Positions 33,568 through 42,935 of a stretch of DNA of 64,000 bases are shown piece after piece. The position numbers were made by a program, and so were the translations under genes. Source of the stretch: Leucobacter chromiisoli (lineage in GTDB: Bacteria; Actinomycetota; Actinomycetes; Actinomycetales; Microbacteriaceae). The stretch's first letter is position 1. Each line of letters begins with the position of its first letter. Location: positions 1-64,000 of the forward strand of contig NZ_JAEHOH010000008.1 in NCBI RefSeq assembly GCF_016522505.1, given 5' to 3'. Under the pieces are notes generated by a model. It searched no databases and had not been told where the DNA came from. It saw only the letters and a list, made by a program, of their open reading frames with translations.

Positions 33568-34563
33568 TCAGCGCCCGGCGCGTCGCACCCGCTGGAGGTG
33601 CATCTCGGTCTGCCCGAGGGCCGAGAGCAGGCTGCTCCCCCGCAGGTTCTCCCAGCCGTAGCTCCAGGTGAGGCGCGACGCGACCTCCCACACCGGCAGG
33701 TCCGACTCCCCCGCGACCACCTCGGCGACCGCCGCCCCGCGCGAGCGATGGTGCTCGGCGATCTCGATCGCCCGCTCCCGCGCTCCCGCGAACCGGAAGC
33801 CGTGGCCGGGGCACACCTCGACCTCGCCGAGGGCGGCGACCGAGGCGAGCGACGCGGAGTAGTCGCCCAGCGGATCGTCCCCGAGCGCGCGGCCCCCGAG
33901 GCCGATGCCCGGGTTGATGGCCGGCAGCACGTGGTCGCCCGTGAAGACGACCCCCGAGGCGTCGTCGACGAGGGAGACGTGCCCCGGCGTGTGGCCCGGG
34001 GTGTGCAGGACGCGGAGCCTCCTCCGGCCGAGGCGCACCTCCTCTCCCCCGGTCAACGCCTGCGACACCTCGAATGCGGGCACGTCCACCACGCCGCGTC
34101 CCGCCGCCTCGCGCAGCTCCCCCCGGCGATCCGCGGGCACCCGCCACCTCCGCAGCGCCGCCTCGAGCAGATCCGGCTCCATCAGCGCCGCGCCCGACCG
34201 GATCGCCTCGACGTCGGTCCGATGCATGCGCACCCGGGCGCCGGAGGCCTCGACCAGCCGAGCGGTCAGTCCCGAGTGGTCGTGGTGCAGGTGCGTGAGC
34301 GTGATCGAGGCGATGTCCTCGATCCCGAAGCCCGCCGAGCGCAGCGCGGCGCCCAGCAGCAGCAGGTTCTCCTCCGAGTCGCTGCCCGCATCGATCAGGT
34401 GCGCCGACCCGTCGCCGCCGTCCACGGCGTACACGAGCGAGTAGTGCAGCGTCTCCCCCGGCATCGGCAGGGCCACGGCGAGGATCCCGGGCCGCACCTC
34501 CTCCGGCGCGGGGATCTCGCCGCGCACGAAGGCGGCGCGCTGCGCCTCACTCGTCACCCGCAT
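33568..34563 (-). CDS. MBL-fold metallohydrolase
   Basis: 331-residue metallo-beta-lactamase-fold hydrolase. Zinc ligands are HLHHDHSG (91-98), HTPGHTPGHVSL (about 180-191) and FTGDHVLP, the glyoxalase-II-like arrangement. A helical C-terminal region of about 100 residues with VEVCPGHGFRF is typical of LACTB2-like members, which act on thioesters or nucleic acids. It lies 39 nt after prpC on the same strand and could be the last gene of the methylcitrate operon, perhaps as a CoA-thioester hydrolase. That link is inference. GGAGG precedes the ATG. Confidence 0.85.
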   Translation of the reverse strand: MRVTSEAQRAAFVRGEIPAPEEVRPGILAVALPMPGETLHYSLVYAVDGGDGSAHLIDAGSDSEENLLLLGAALRSAGFGIEDIASITLTHLHHDHSGLTARLVEASGARVRMHRTDVEAIRSGAALMEPDLLEAALRRWRVPADRRGELREAAGRGVVDVPAFEVSQALTGGEEVRLGRRRLRVLHTPGHTPGHVSLVDDASGVVFTGDHVLPAINPGIGLGGRALGDDPLGDYSASLASVAALGEVEVCPGHGFRFAGARERAIEIAEHHRSRGAAVAEVVAGESDLPVWEVASRLTWSYGWENLRGSSLLSALGQTEMHLQRVRRAGR

Positions 34564-34602
34564 CGTGCCCTCCGTCCGCCGGCGCGAACGCTCCGCGTCC
34601 GC

Positions 34603-35790
34603 TTACGCCGACTCCTCCGGACGCTCCTGCGCCTCGAGCTCGGCCGCGTCGGGCACGTACCCCTCGATGTGGCGCTCGTCGGCGCCGTTGTAGGCCGACA
34701 GAGGGCGGATCAGCGCGTTCGACGCCGTCTGCTCCATGATGTGCGCCGTCCACCCCGTCACGCGCGAGGCGATGAAGAGCGGCGTGAACGTGAGCGTGTC
34801 GAAGCCGATCAGGTTGTACGCGGGGCCGGAGGGGTAGTCGAGGTTCGGGTAGATGCCCTTGCGCGAGACGAACTCGCTCTCGAGCTTCGCGTACAGCTCC
34901 GCCACGTCGGGGCGGTCGTAGTGCTCGATCAGCGTGTCGAGCGCCGCCTTCATGGTCGGCACGCGCGAGTCGCCGCGCTTGTAGACGCGGTGCCCGAAGC
35001 CCATGATCTTCCGCTTCTCCGCGAGCGCCTGGTCGAGCCACGGCACCACGTTGTCGGCCGAGCCGATCTCGCTCATGATGTGCAGCACCGCCTCGTTCGC
35101 GCCGCCGTGCAGCGGGCCCTTGAGGGCGCCGATCGCGCCGACGACGGCGGAGTACAGGTCGGAGAGCGTCGAGGTGATGACCCGCGCCGTGAAGGTGGAG
35201 GCGTTGAAGGAGTGCTCCGCGTACAGGATCATCGAGCGGTTGAACGCGTCGACGACGACCTCGTCGGCCTCCTCGCCGAACGTCATCCAGAGGAAGTTCG
35301 CCGAGTAGTCGAGATCGTCGCGCGGCTCGACGATCTCCTGCCCGCGGCGACGGCGCTGGCCGTACGCCACGATCGAGGGCAGCGCCGCGTAGAGGCGGAT
35401 GCTGCGCTCCAGGTTCTCCTCAGGGCTGCCGGCGGCGTCGAGCACCGATCCCGAACCCGAGTTGTCGGACGCCCCGATCACGCTGACCGCGGTGCGCACC
35501 TCGTCCATCGGGTGCGCGTCGAGCGGCAGCAGATCGATCGCGGCCCTCACGTTGTCGGCGAGCGCCCGGTGCCTGCGCTCCTCGGCCCGCAGCTCGGCCA
35601 GCTGCTCGTCGGTCGGCAGCTCCCCGTGCCACAGCAGATAGGCCACGGCCTCGAAGGGCTGCGTCGCCGCGAGCTCCTGCACCGGATACCCGCGGTACAG
35701 CAGGCTGTTCGTCTCGGGGTTGACCTTGGAGACGGCCGTGTAGTCGACGACGACGCCCGCGAGGCCCTTCTTGATGTCTGCTTCCGCCAT
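34603..35790 (-). CDS. prpC: 2-methylcitrate synthase
   Basis: 395-residue citrate-synthase-family enzyme that condenses propionyl-CoA with oxaloacetate. The active-site histidines are in PLHGGANEAV and GFGHRVYKRGDSRVP, and the catalytic Asp lies beyond them in the C-terminal third. The length and the TAVSKVNPETNSLLYRGYPV opening fit the short bacterial methylcitrate and citrate synthases. Its place beside prpB and prpD makes PrpC the best call. The gap to prpB is 50 nt. Confidence 0.93.
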   Translation of the reverse strand: MAEADIKKGLAGVVVDYTAVSKVNPETNSLLYRGYPVQELAATQPFEAVAYLLWHGELPTDEQLAELRAEERRHRALADNVRAAIDLLPLDAHPMDEVRTAVSVIGASDNSGSGSVLDAAGSPEENLERSIRLYAALPSIVAYGQRRRRGQEIVEPRDDLDYSANFLWMTFGEEADEVVVDAFNRSMILYAEHSFNASTFTARVITSTLSDLYSAVVGAIGALKGPLHGGANEAVLHIMSEIGSADNVVPWLDQALAEKRKIMGFGHRVYKRGDSRVPTMKAALDTLIEHYDRPDVAELYAKLESEFVSRKGIYPNLDYPSGPAYNLIGFDTLTFTPLFIASRVTGWTAHIMEQTASNALIRPLSAYNGADERHIEGYVPDAAELEAQERPEESA

Positions 35791-35840
35791 GATTCGCTCC
35801 TTTGCTGGCTGCGCGTGAAGTCCGTGTCCGGGATCCGACG

Positions 35841-36740
35841 CTAGCGTTCGACCGTGAAATTGAACACGCTCGTGTCGAAGTGGTTGTAGTCCTCGTAGTC
35901 GATCAGCTCGTACAGATCCGCCCGGTGCTGCATCTCCTCGAGCTTCGAGGTCAGACGCCCCTCCTCGTTCAGCGTATCCAGCGCCCGGCCGGTCGCGCCC
36001 ATGGAGATCCGCAGCATCGACACGGGCCAGATCACGATGTTCATGCCCACGTCGGCCAGCTGCTGCGAGGAGAACAGCTCGCTCTTGCCGAACTCGGTCA
36101 TGTTCGCGAGCAGCGGCACATCGACGGCCTGCCGCATCCGCTCGAACTCCTCCAGCGTGCGCATCGCCTCCGGGAAGATCGCGTCCGCGCCCGCGTCCAC
36201 GAGCGCCTTCGCCCGGTCCACCGCCGCGTCCATGCCGTCGGCGGCGCGGATGTCGGTGCGGGCCATGATCAGGAAGTTCTCGTCGCGGCGGGCGTCGACG
36301 GCGGCGCGGATGCGCTTGACCGCGGTGCTCTCGTCCACGACGGCCTTACCGTCGAGGTGGCCGCAGCGCTTCGGGTTCACCTGGTCCTCGATGTGGCAGC
36401 CGGCGAGGCCGGCGTCCTCGAGCTCCTGGATGGTGCGCGCCACGTTCATCGGCTCGCCGAACCCCGTGTCCGCGTCGATGATCGCCGGCAGCTCGGTCAT
36501 GCGGGCGATCTGCTTGCCGCGACCGGCGACCTCGCTGAGCGTGGTGAGCCCGATGTCGGGCAGGCCGAGGTCGGCGGCGAGCACGGCGCCGGAGATGTAG
36601 ACGCCGTCGAAGCCCTTGCGCTCGATCAGGCGCGCCGAAAGCGGGTTGAAGGCGCCGGGGAAGCGCAGCAGCTCCCCGCCGGCGAGCCGCTCGCGCAGGT
36701 TCCGGCGCTTGTCGGCGGCCGAGGTCTTACTGTAGAGCAT
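35841..36740 (-). CDS. prpB: 2-methylisocitrate lyase
   Basis: 299-residue isocitrate-lyase-superfamily enzyme that splits methylisocitrate into pyruvate and succinate. The catalytic loop is NPKRCGHLDGK, and the metal and substrate residues are seen in IIDADTGFGEPMNV and LIMARTDIRAADG. The typical PrpB lead-in LLRFPGAFNPLSARLIERKG is present. It lies 93 nt after prpD, with a strong hairpin in the gap. Confidence 0.95.
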   Translation of the reverse strand: MLYSKTSAADKRRNLRERLAGGELLRFPGAFNPLSARLIERKGFDGVYISGAVLAADLGLPDIGLTTLSEVAGRGKQIARMTELPAIIDADTGFGEPMNVARTIQELEDAGLAGCHIEDQVNPKRCGHLDGKAVVDESTAVKRIRAAVDARRDENFLIMARTDIRAADGMDAAVDRAKALVDAGADAIFPEAMRTLEEFERMRQAVDVPLLANMTEFGKSELFSSQQLADVGMNIVIWPVSMLRISMGATGRALDTLNEEGRLTSKLEEMQHRADLYELIDYEDYNHFDTSVFNFTVER

Positions 36741-36769
36741 CGGTTCGTCCTTTCGATGGAGGGGTGTTC

Positions 36770-36827
36770 GCTCCCCGGGCCGGCCGGGAGGAGGAGCGGC
36801 GCTCCCCCGCCGGCGGGCCCGGGGAGC
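36770..36827 (-). other. Intra-operon hairpin between prpD and prpB
   Basis: A perfect 12-bp stem pairs GCTCCCCGGGCC (36770-36781) with GGCCCGGGGAGC (36816-36827). The 34-nt loop itself contains small GC stems. The hairpin sits just after the prpD stop and about 30 nt before prpB. It could be an attenuator or an mRNA-stabilising or processing site. Confidence 0.55.
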
Positions 36828-36833
36828 CGCGCA

Positions 36834-38372
36834 TCAGAAGAGGCCCTGCGGCGCTGCGGCGAGATCGATCGCGCCGGCCTTCGCGACGATGTTCAGCTCG
36901 CGCACCTCGTCCGCGGTGAGCTCGGGCAGGCGCTGCACGAGGTCGAGGAAGCGCTCGATCTCCGCCTCCTCGAGCACTGGCTCGGCGAGGGTGCGGAACT
37001 TGGCGATGTACTGCTCGCGGGCGAAGGGGCGCGCGCCGAGCGGGTGGGCGTCGGCGACGGCGATCTCGTCGACGAGCTTCGTGCCGTCGGCGAGCTCGAT
37101 CTCCACGCGGCCGCCGAACGACTTCTCGTCGGGATCCTCGGAGTGGTAGCGGCGCGTCCACTCGGCGTCCTCGGCCGTGGTGATCTTGTGCCACAGCTCG
37201 ACCGTGTCGGCGCGGCCGGCGCGCTCCGGGGCGTACGAGTCGACGTGGTGCCAGCCGCCGTCCTGCAGCGCGACCGCGAAGATGTACGGGATCGAGTGGT
37301 CGAGCGTCTCGCGCGAGGCCTTCGGGTCGTACTTCTGCGGGTCGTTCGCGCCCGAGCCGATCACGTAGTGCGTGTGGTGGCTCGTGTGCAGCACGATCGC
37401 CGCGATGTTGGCGGGATCCGCGAGCTCGGGGCGCTCGTTGTGCAGCTTGCGGGCCAGGTCGATCCAGGCCTGGGCCTGGTACTCGGCCGAGTGCTCCTTG
37501 GTGTAGGAGTCGAGGATCGCGCGCTTCGCCTCGCCCGGTGCGGGCAGCGGCACCTGGTAGGAGGCGTCGGGGCCGTCGAGCATCCACGCGATGACGCCGT
37601 CCTCGCCCTCGTAGATCGGGCTCGGCGAGGTCTGGCCGCGCATCGCGCGGTCGACGGCCTCGACCGCCATCTTGCCGGCGAACGCGGGAGCGTGCGCCTT
37701 CCACGTCGAGATCTCGCCCTTGCGGCTCTGGCGGGTGGCGGTGGTGGTGTGCAGGCCCTGCGCGACGGCCTGGTAGATGGTCTCGGTGTCGAGGCCGAGC
37801 AGCGTACCGATGCCGGCCGCCGCCGAGGGGCCGATGTGGGCGACGTGGTCGATCTTGTGCTTGTGCAGGCAGATGGAGCGCACGAGGTCCATCTGGATCT
37901 CGTAGCCGGTCGCGATGCCGCGGATCAGCGCGGCGCCGTCCTTGCCGACGTGCTGGGCGACGGCGAGGATCGGCGGGATGTTGTCGCCCGGGTGCGAGTA
38001 CTCGGCCGCGAGGAAGGTGTCGTGGTAGTCGAGCTCTCGCACGGCGACGCCGTTGGCCCAGGCGGCCCACTCGGGGCTCGACTTCCGGGCGCCCTCCCCC
38101 GTGCTCGGCAGACCGAAGATCGCGGATCCGTCGCCCCCGTTGGACACCGGGTGCGAGAGGGCCTGCGCGCGGGCGGCGACGATCGGACCGCGGCCCAGCG
38201 ACGCCGCGGCGACCGACGCGTTGTCGATGATGCGGTTGATGATCATGTCGACGACGTCGGCCTCGACCTCCACCGGGTCGGTCGCGACCTCCGCGATCTT
38301 CCAGGCCAGCTGCTCCTCGCGGGGCAGATCCTCTTCGCTCTTGTAGACGCGGACGTGGTGATTGACGGTCAT
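36834..38372 (-). CDS. prpD: 2-methylcitrate dehydratase
   Basis: 512-residue MmgE/PrpD-family dehydratase converting methylcitrate to methylaconitate. Visible family segments are [60 protein letters not shown] and [20 protein letters not shown]. The length is in the PrpD range of about 480-510. The start overlaps the GntR stop as ATGA, so regulator and enzymes form one transcript. Confidence 0.95.
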   Translation of the reverse strand: MTVNHHVRVYKSEEDLPREEQLAWKIAEVATDPVEVEADVVDMIINRIIDNASVAAASLGRGPIVAARAQALSHPVSNGGDGSAIFGLPSTGEGARKSSPEWAAWANGVAVRELDYHDTFLAAEYSHPGDNIPPILAVAQHVGKDGAALIRGIATGYEIQMDLVRSICLHKHKIDHVAHIGPSAAAGIGTLLGLDTETIYQAVAQGLHTTTATRQSRKGEISTWKAHAPAFAGKMAVEAVDRAMRGQTSPSPIYEGEDGVIAWMLDGPDASYQVPLPAPGEAKRAILDSYTKEHSAEYQAQAWIDLARKLHNERPELADPANIAAIVLHTSHHTHYVIGSGANDPQKYDPKASRETLDHSIPYIFAVALQDGGWHHVDSYAPERAGRADTVELWHKITTAEDAEWTRRYHSEDPDEKSFGGRVEIELADGTKLVDEIAVADAHPLGARPFAREQYIAKFRTLAEPVLEEAEIERFLDLVQRLPELTADEVRELNIVAKAGAIDLAAAPQGLF

Positions 38373-39007
38373 CGGTTTCCTTCCGGGAGAGACGTGAGAA
38401 TGGCGGTCAGTGCGTTGTGCAGATGTACGTGGGTGGCGTGGGCGGCGAGCTCCGCGTCCCCGTCAGCGACCGCCGAGGCGATGAGCGCGTGCTCGTCTGC
38501 CGAGGCCTGCATGCGACCGCGATTGTCGCTGGTCAGGCGCCGCGCGCGCACGAGATGGGTGCGGATCGTGCGCAGGGCCGAGGTGAGGTACGCGTTGTCG
38601 ACGGCGGCGTCGAGGGCCGCGTCGAACCGGGCGATCAGGGCGTAGTAGGCCTCGATGGCCTCATCGCTGTCGAGGTGCGCCCGCGTGAACTCCTCGGAGA
38701 GGGCGCGGAACGCGGAACGGTCGCCGCGGGCCGAGGCGAGCCTCGCCATCATCGTCTCGAGGGCGCGTCGCGCCTCGAAGAGCGCGCGAATGTCGTCGGC
38801 ATCGAAGTCGGTGACGACGGTCACGCGCGGCGACTGCTGGGTCACGAGTCCGTCGGCGACGAGCCTGCCGATCGCCTCGCGCAGCGGGGTGCGGCTGACG
38901 CCGAGCCGGGTCGCCTGCTCGACCTCGCCGAGCACCGTGCCGGGCGCGAGCGCTCCGCTCTGGATCTCGTCGAGGAGCGTCACATAGGCGCGGTCACTGG
39001 CGCGCAT
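38369..39007 (-). CDS. GntR-family regulator with FCD domain
   Basis: 212-residue FadR-subfamily regulator. The winged helix includes [20 protein letters not shown] (about 25-44) and [12 protein letters not shown]. The FCD effector domain follows from about residue 70. It is the first gene of the gntR-prpD-prpB-prpC operon, so it is likely its repressor, with methylcitrate or a relative as effector. GAGGTGAGGAGG precedes the ATG. The palindrome at 39037-39046, just upstream, is the likely operator. Confidence 0.9.
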   Translation of the reverse strand: MRASDRAYVTLLDEIQSGALAPGTVLGEVEQATRLGVSRTPLREAIGRLVADGLVTQQSPRVTVVTDFDADDIRALFEARRALETMMARLASARGDRSAFRALSEEFTRAHLDSDEAIEAYYALIARFDAALDAAVDNAYLTSALRTIRTHLVRARRLTSDNRGRMQASADEHALIASAVADGDAELAAHATHVHLHNALTAILTSLPEGNR

Positions 39008-39036
39008 CGGCTGGCCTCCTCACCTCTTCCCCCTCA

Positions 39037-39096
39037 GTGTATACACACCGAGAGGAAAAACCCAAGAGGCGAGGTGATGATCCCGGCACCGTATAC
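39037..39096 (-). promoter_or_regulatory. Probable GntR operator region of the methylcitrate operon
   Basis: GTGTATACAC (39037-39046) is a perfect 10-bp palindrome, 30 nt before the gntR start. A second GTATAC core lies at 39091-39096, about five helical turns away. GntR regulators of the FadR group often bind TGTATACA-like sites. The two copies could support looping or autoregulation. Confidence 0.65.
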
Positions 39097-39127
39097 AATC
39101 ACAGGGCGCACGGGCGGCCCGCAACTC

Positions 39128-40471
39128 TCAGTCGAGCAGCAGTGCGGGCTCCTCGAGCACCGAGGCGACGTCGGCGACGAAGCGGGAGATGACGTCACCG
39201 TCGACGATGCGGTGGTCGAAGGATCCGCCCACCGTGGTCACCATGCGGGGCCGCACCTCGCCGTCGACCACCCACGGCTTCTCGCGGATGGTGCCCATCG
39301 CCATGATCGCGCACTCGCCCGGGTTCAGGATCGGCGTGCCGAAGTCCATGCCGAACACGCCGATGTTGGTGATCGTGATCGTGCCGTTCTGCATGTCGGC
39401 CGGGGGAGTGCGCCCGTCGCGCGCGGTGATGGTCAGCCGCTCGATCGCCTTCGCGAGCTCGAGCAGGCTGAGATCCTGCGCCTCCTTGACGTTCGGCACG
39501 ATGAGCCCCCTGGGGGTCGCCGCGGCGATGCCGAGGTTGACGAAGTTGTGCCGGATGATCTCCGTCTCGGTGAAGGTCGAGTTGATCTCGGGGTTGCGCC
39601 GGATCGCCCACAGCATCGCCTTCGCGAAGATAAGCAGCGGCGACACCTTGACGCCCGCGAAGTCGGTGGAGCTCTTGAGCCGCTTGACGAACTCCATGGT
39701 GCGGGTGGCGTCGACCTCGGTGAAGACGCTGACGTGGGGCGCGTCGTTGGAGCTCGCGACCATCGCCTGCGCGGTCATCTTGCGCACGCCCTTGAGCGGG
39801 ATCCGCTCCTCGCGCGCCTCCGACGGCTCCGGCGTGGCGATGTTGCGGAACAGGCTGGCCTGCGAGGCCTGCCGCACCACGTCGTCGCGCAGGATCTCTC
39901 CCGCGATCCCGGATCCGGCCATCTGGGCGAGGTCGACGCCGAGATCCTTCGCCAGCTTGCGGATCGGCGGCTTCGCGATGATGGGAGAGGCCTCGGCCAC
40001 CGGGATCGGAGCCCGGTGGATGGGCGATCCCGCCAGCAGCGGCTCACCGCCGCGCCGTCGGCGCGAGCGCACCGCGCCCGCCGTGCCGTAGCCGACCAGC
40101 ACGGCCCCGCCCTCGTCGGAGTCCTCGTGCTCCACGCTCGCGGCCGCGTCGGCCACGGCGTCGCGGGTCTCCTCGGAATCGCCGGTCGTCGTGCCGGCGT
40201 CGCCCCCCGTGCCCGCGTCCTGCGTCGCGTCCTCGGTGCGCACGCGCAGGATCGGCTCGCCCACGGGCACGGTGTCGCCGATCTCCGCCAGCAGCTCGGT
40301 GACCACGCCCGTGAACGGCGACGGGAGCTCGACGAGGGACTTCGCGGTCTCGATCTCGCAGATCACCTGATTGAGCGAGACGGTGTCGCCTGGCGCGACC
40401 ATCCAGGTGACGATCTCCGCCTCGGTCAGCCCCTCGCCGACGTCGGGGAGGGGGAAGGTCATGTCGCTCAT
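39128..40471 (-). CDS. bkdC: Branched-chain 2-oxoacid dehydrogenase E2 (dihydrolipoyl acyltransferase)
   Basis: 447-residue E2 core subunit. One lipoyl domain comes first, with the lipoylated Lys44 in [13 protein letters not shown]. An acidic linker lies around 80-125, then the E1/E3-binding domain [19 protein letters not shown] near 170-190. The catalytic domain carries the [10 protein letters not shown] motif near 418. It transfers branched acyl groups to CoA. It is the third gene of the E1a-E1b-E2 operon. No E3 gene is in the window, so the cell must use a shared dihydrolipoamide dehydrogenase. Confidence 0.93.
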   Translation of the reverse strand: MSDMTFPLPDVGEGLTEAEIVTWMVAPGDTVSLNQVICEIETAKSLVELPSPFTGVVTELLAEIGDTVPVGEPILRVRTEDATQDAGTGGDAGTTTGDSEETRDAVADAAASVEHEDSDEGGAVLVGYGTAGAVRSRRRRGGEPLLAGSPIHRAPIPVAEASPIIAKPPIRKLAKDLGVDLAQMAGSGIAGEILRDDVVRQASQASLFRNIATPEPSEAREERIPLKGVRKMTAQAMVASSNDAPHVSVFTEVDATRTMEFVKRLKSSTDFAGVKVSPLLIFAKAMLWAIRRNPEINSTFTETEIIRHNFVNLGIAAATPRGLIVPNVKEAQDLSLLELAKAIERLTITARDGRTPPADMQNGTITITNIGVFGMDFGTPILNPGECAIMAMGTIREKPWVVDGEVRPRMVTTVGGSFDHRIVDGDVISRFVADVASVLEEPALLLD

Positions 40472-40498
40472 CGTTGCTCCAAGCTCGTGGCGGGGGGA

Positions 40499-41626
40499 TC
40501 AGTAGTGCATCGTGCGGTCGACGGCCTCGAGCACGCGGTCGGCGTCGGGCAGGTAGACGCCCTCGAGCTTCGCGGGAGGGAAGGGCACGTCGTAGCCGGA
40601 GACCCGCAGCACGGGGGCCTGCAGGGAGTAGAACGCCTCCTCGGCGACGTGGGCCGCGATCTCGCTGCCCACGCTGGCTCCGCCCTGCGCCTCCTGGGCG
40701 ACGACGAGACGGCCGGTCTTGCGCACCGAGGCGAGCAGCGGCTCGTAGTCGATGGGGGAGACGCTGCGCAGATCCACGACCTCGAGGCTGGTGCCCTCGC
40801 CGCCGGCGATCTCCGCGGCCTGCAGCAGCGTCGTCACCATCGCGCCGTAGCCGACGACCGTCACGTCGCTGCCCGTCCGCGCGATCCTCGTGGCGTGCAG
40901 CGGCGCGGAAGCGGCGGCCGGATCGACCTCGCCCTTCTGCCAGTACTTCGCCTTCGGCTCGAAGAACAGCACAGGATCCGGCGACTGGATCGCCTGCTGG
41001 ATCATCCAGTACGCGTCGTTCGCCGTCGAGGGCGCGACCACGCGCAGGCCGGGGGTGTGGGCGAAGTACGCCTCGGGGCTCTCCTGGTGGTGCTCGACGG
41101 CGCCGATGTGACCGCCGTAGGGCACCCGGATCACGACGGGCATCGGCACCTTGCCGTCGTGCCGGCTCGTGATCTTCGCCAGCTGGGTGACGATCTGGTT
41201 GAAGCCGGGGAAGATGAAGCCGTCGAACTGAATCTCGCAGACCGGGCGGTAGCCGTTCATCGCGAGGCCGATCGCACTGCCGATGATCCCCGCCTCGGCC
41301 AGCGGCGTGTCGAGCACCCGGGCCGAGCCGAAGTCGGCCTGCAGCCGGTCGGTGACGCGGAACACGCCGCCGAGCGGGCCGATATCCTCGCCCATCAGGA
41401 TCACACGCTCGTCCGCCGCCATCGCCGCCCGCAGCCCCTCGTTGATCGCCCGTGCGATCGGCAGGGTGGTGCGCTCGGTCAGCAGGTTCACGGGCGTCGC
41501 TTCGACGGACGCGGGCTCGGCGACGGGGCCGATGCGCTGCGCGGCACGCTCGACCGACTCCGCGACCGGATCCGCGGCCGAATCCTGAGCCTGCCGAGGG
41601 GCCTGGACGCTCTGTTCCGTGCTCAT
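40499..41626 (-). CDS. bkdB: Branched-chain 2-oxoacid dehydrogenase E1 beta subunit
   Basis: 375-residue transketolase-like subunit. Typical segments are MGEDIGPLGGVFRVTDRLQ, VLDTPLAEAGIIGSAIGLAM, VVIRVPYGGHIGAVEHHQES and VVDLRSVSPIDYE. An extra N-terminal tail of about 55 residues precedes the fold. ATG at 41626 is preferred because AAGGAG lies 7 nt before it. The ATG at 41632 overlaps the E1 alpha stop as ATGA but has only 1 nt of spacing. Confidence 0.93.
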   Translation of the reverse strand: MSTEQSVQAPRQAQDSAADPVAESVERAAQRIGPVAEPASVEATPVNLLTERTTLPIARAINEGLRAAMAADERVILMGEDIGPLGGVFRVTDRLQADFGSARVLDTPLAEAGIIGSAIGLAMNGYRPVCEIQFDGFIFPGFNQIVTQLAKITSRHDGKVPMPVVIRVPYGGHIGAVEHHQESPEAYFAHTPGLRVVAPSTANDAYWMIQQAIQSPDPVLFFEPKAKYWQKGEVDPAAASAPLHATRIARTGSDVTVVGYGAMVTTLLQAAEIAGGEGTSLEVVDLRSVSPIDYEPLLASVRKTGRLVVAQEAQGGASVGSEIAAHVAEEAFYSLQAPVLRVSGYDVPFPPAKLEGVYLPDADRVLEAVDRTMHY

Positions 41627-41628
41627 GC

Positions 41629-42828
41629 TCATGCTCCTTCGGTCTCCGCGAACGACGACTCGTAGCGGTCGAGCCACTCGCGCTGCTCCTCGATGCGGGG
41701 GTGCGGCTCCGAGTAGACGTGCGCGAACATCGAGTCGGGCTCGGGAACCGGCAGGTGCAGGATCGCGTCGCGCACCCGCTTGGCCTCGGCGTCGGCCTCG
41801 GCGCGCACCTCCTCGAAGAACGCGTCCTCGACGCCGAGCGAGCGCAGGTGGCCCTCGAGCCTCGCGATGGGGTCGCGCCGCTGCCACGCCTCGAGCTCCG
41901 CGTTCTCGCGGTAGCGGGTGGGGTCGTCGCTCGTCGTGTGCGCGCCGATGCGGTAGGTGAGGGCCTCGATGTAGCCCGGGCCGTGCCCCTCGCGGGCGAG
42001 GCGCAGGAAACGCCGGCCCACGGCGTAGGCCGCGAGCGGGTCGTTGCCGTCGATCTGCACGCTGCGCAGCCCGAACCCGAGCGCCCGGCGGTACAGAGGG
42101 GTGCGCGACTGCCGGGCCACGGGCACGGAGATCGCCCAGCCGTTGTTCTGCACGACGAAGACCTCGGGGGTCTGGTAGCTCGCGGCGAAGATGAGCGCCT
42201 CGTTCGCGTCGCCCTGGCTGGTGGTGCCGTCGCCGTAGAAGACCATGGTGGCCTCTCCGGTCGCGGTGCCCGCCTCGCCCGCGTCGAGGGCCGTGTCGCC
42301 CGCGCGCCGCTTCGCGTCGAGCACCTGGCTGAGCGCGAAGCCCGTCGCGTGCTGCGTCTGGGCGCCGAGCACGAGGGTGTAGAGGTGGAAGTTGCCGTTC
42401 GCGGGGTCGGTCACGTCCCAGCCGCCGTGGGTGAGGCCGCGGAACTGCGCGGCCACGTTCAGGAAGCCGACGCCGCGGATGCGCGCGATCGCGTGCTCCC
42501 GGTAGGCGGGGAAGATGTGGTCCTGCGGTTCTGCGGCGCGACCGAGGCCGACCTGGCAGCCCTCCTGCCCGACGCTCGGCACCCAGAGCGCGAGCTGCCC
42601 CTGCCGCTGCAGGTGCGTGCACTCGGTGTCGAAGGCCCGGGTCGCGACCATGTCGCGGTACCACTGCTTGAACTCCTCAGCGCCGATGCCGTCGAGCTCG
42701 GCCGCGTACTCGGCCGCGGTGGCGGACGGCGCGTACCCGCCCTCGTCGTCGAGGAAGCGTATCGGGTCGGGATCCGCGCCGCGCAGGCCGTCGCCGGGCA
42801 GCGGGGTGTCAATGATTTGCTCGCTCAT
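41629..42828 (-). CDS. bkdA: Branched-chain 2-oxoacid dehydrogenase E1 alpha subunit
   Basis: 399-residue thiamine-diphosphate enzyme that decarboxylates 2-oxoacids from Val, Leu and Ile. The ThDP/Mg motif is GDGTTSQGDANEALIFAASY near residue 200. The phosphorylation-loop-like YRIGAHTTSDDPTRYRENAE follows near 295. ATG at 42828 is chosen. A TTG at 42837 is also in frame. TACACT ends 8 nt before the ATG and no ribosome site is present, so the mRNA may be leaderless. First gene of the bkd operon. Confidence 0.92.
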   Translation of the reverse strand: MSEQIIDTPLPGDGLRGADPDPIRFLDDEGGYAPSATAAEYAAELDGIGAEEFKQWYRDMVATRAFDTECTHLQRQGQLALWVPSVGQEGCQVGLGRAAEPQDHIFPAYREHAIARIRGVGFLNVAAQFRGLTHGGWDVTDPANGNFHLYTLVLGAQTQHATGFALSQVLDAKRRAGDTALDAGEAGTATGEATMVFYGDGTTSQGDANEALIFAASYQTPEVFVVQNNGWAISVPVARQSRTPLYRRALGFGLRSVQIDGNDPLAAYAVGRRFLRLAREGHGPGYIEALTYRIGAHTTSDDPTRYRENAELEAWQRRDPIARLEGHLRSLGVEDAFFEEVRAEADAEAKRVRDAILHLPVPEPDSMFAHVYSEPHPRIEEQREWLDRYESSFAETEGA

Positions 42829-42935
42829 CCCGATCAAGTGTAATGAGCGCGTCCGTCGTTCAGGGGATATGCGCGCGCCCGCCCGCGATGCGAGTCGCCG
42901 CCCCGGCTCCCGCCCGCGGGTCGCCCCCGCGCCCC

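Noticed and set aside
38417-41665. A 1082-codon plus-strand open frame across gntR and the bkd genes
   Set aside because: It is the reverse reading of three clear genes. Composition is Arg/Asp/Gly/His-rich and no domain is recognisable.
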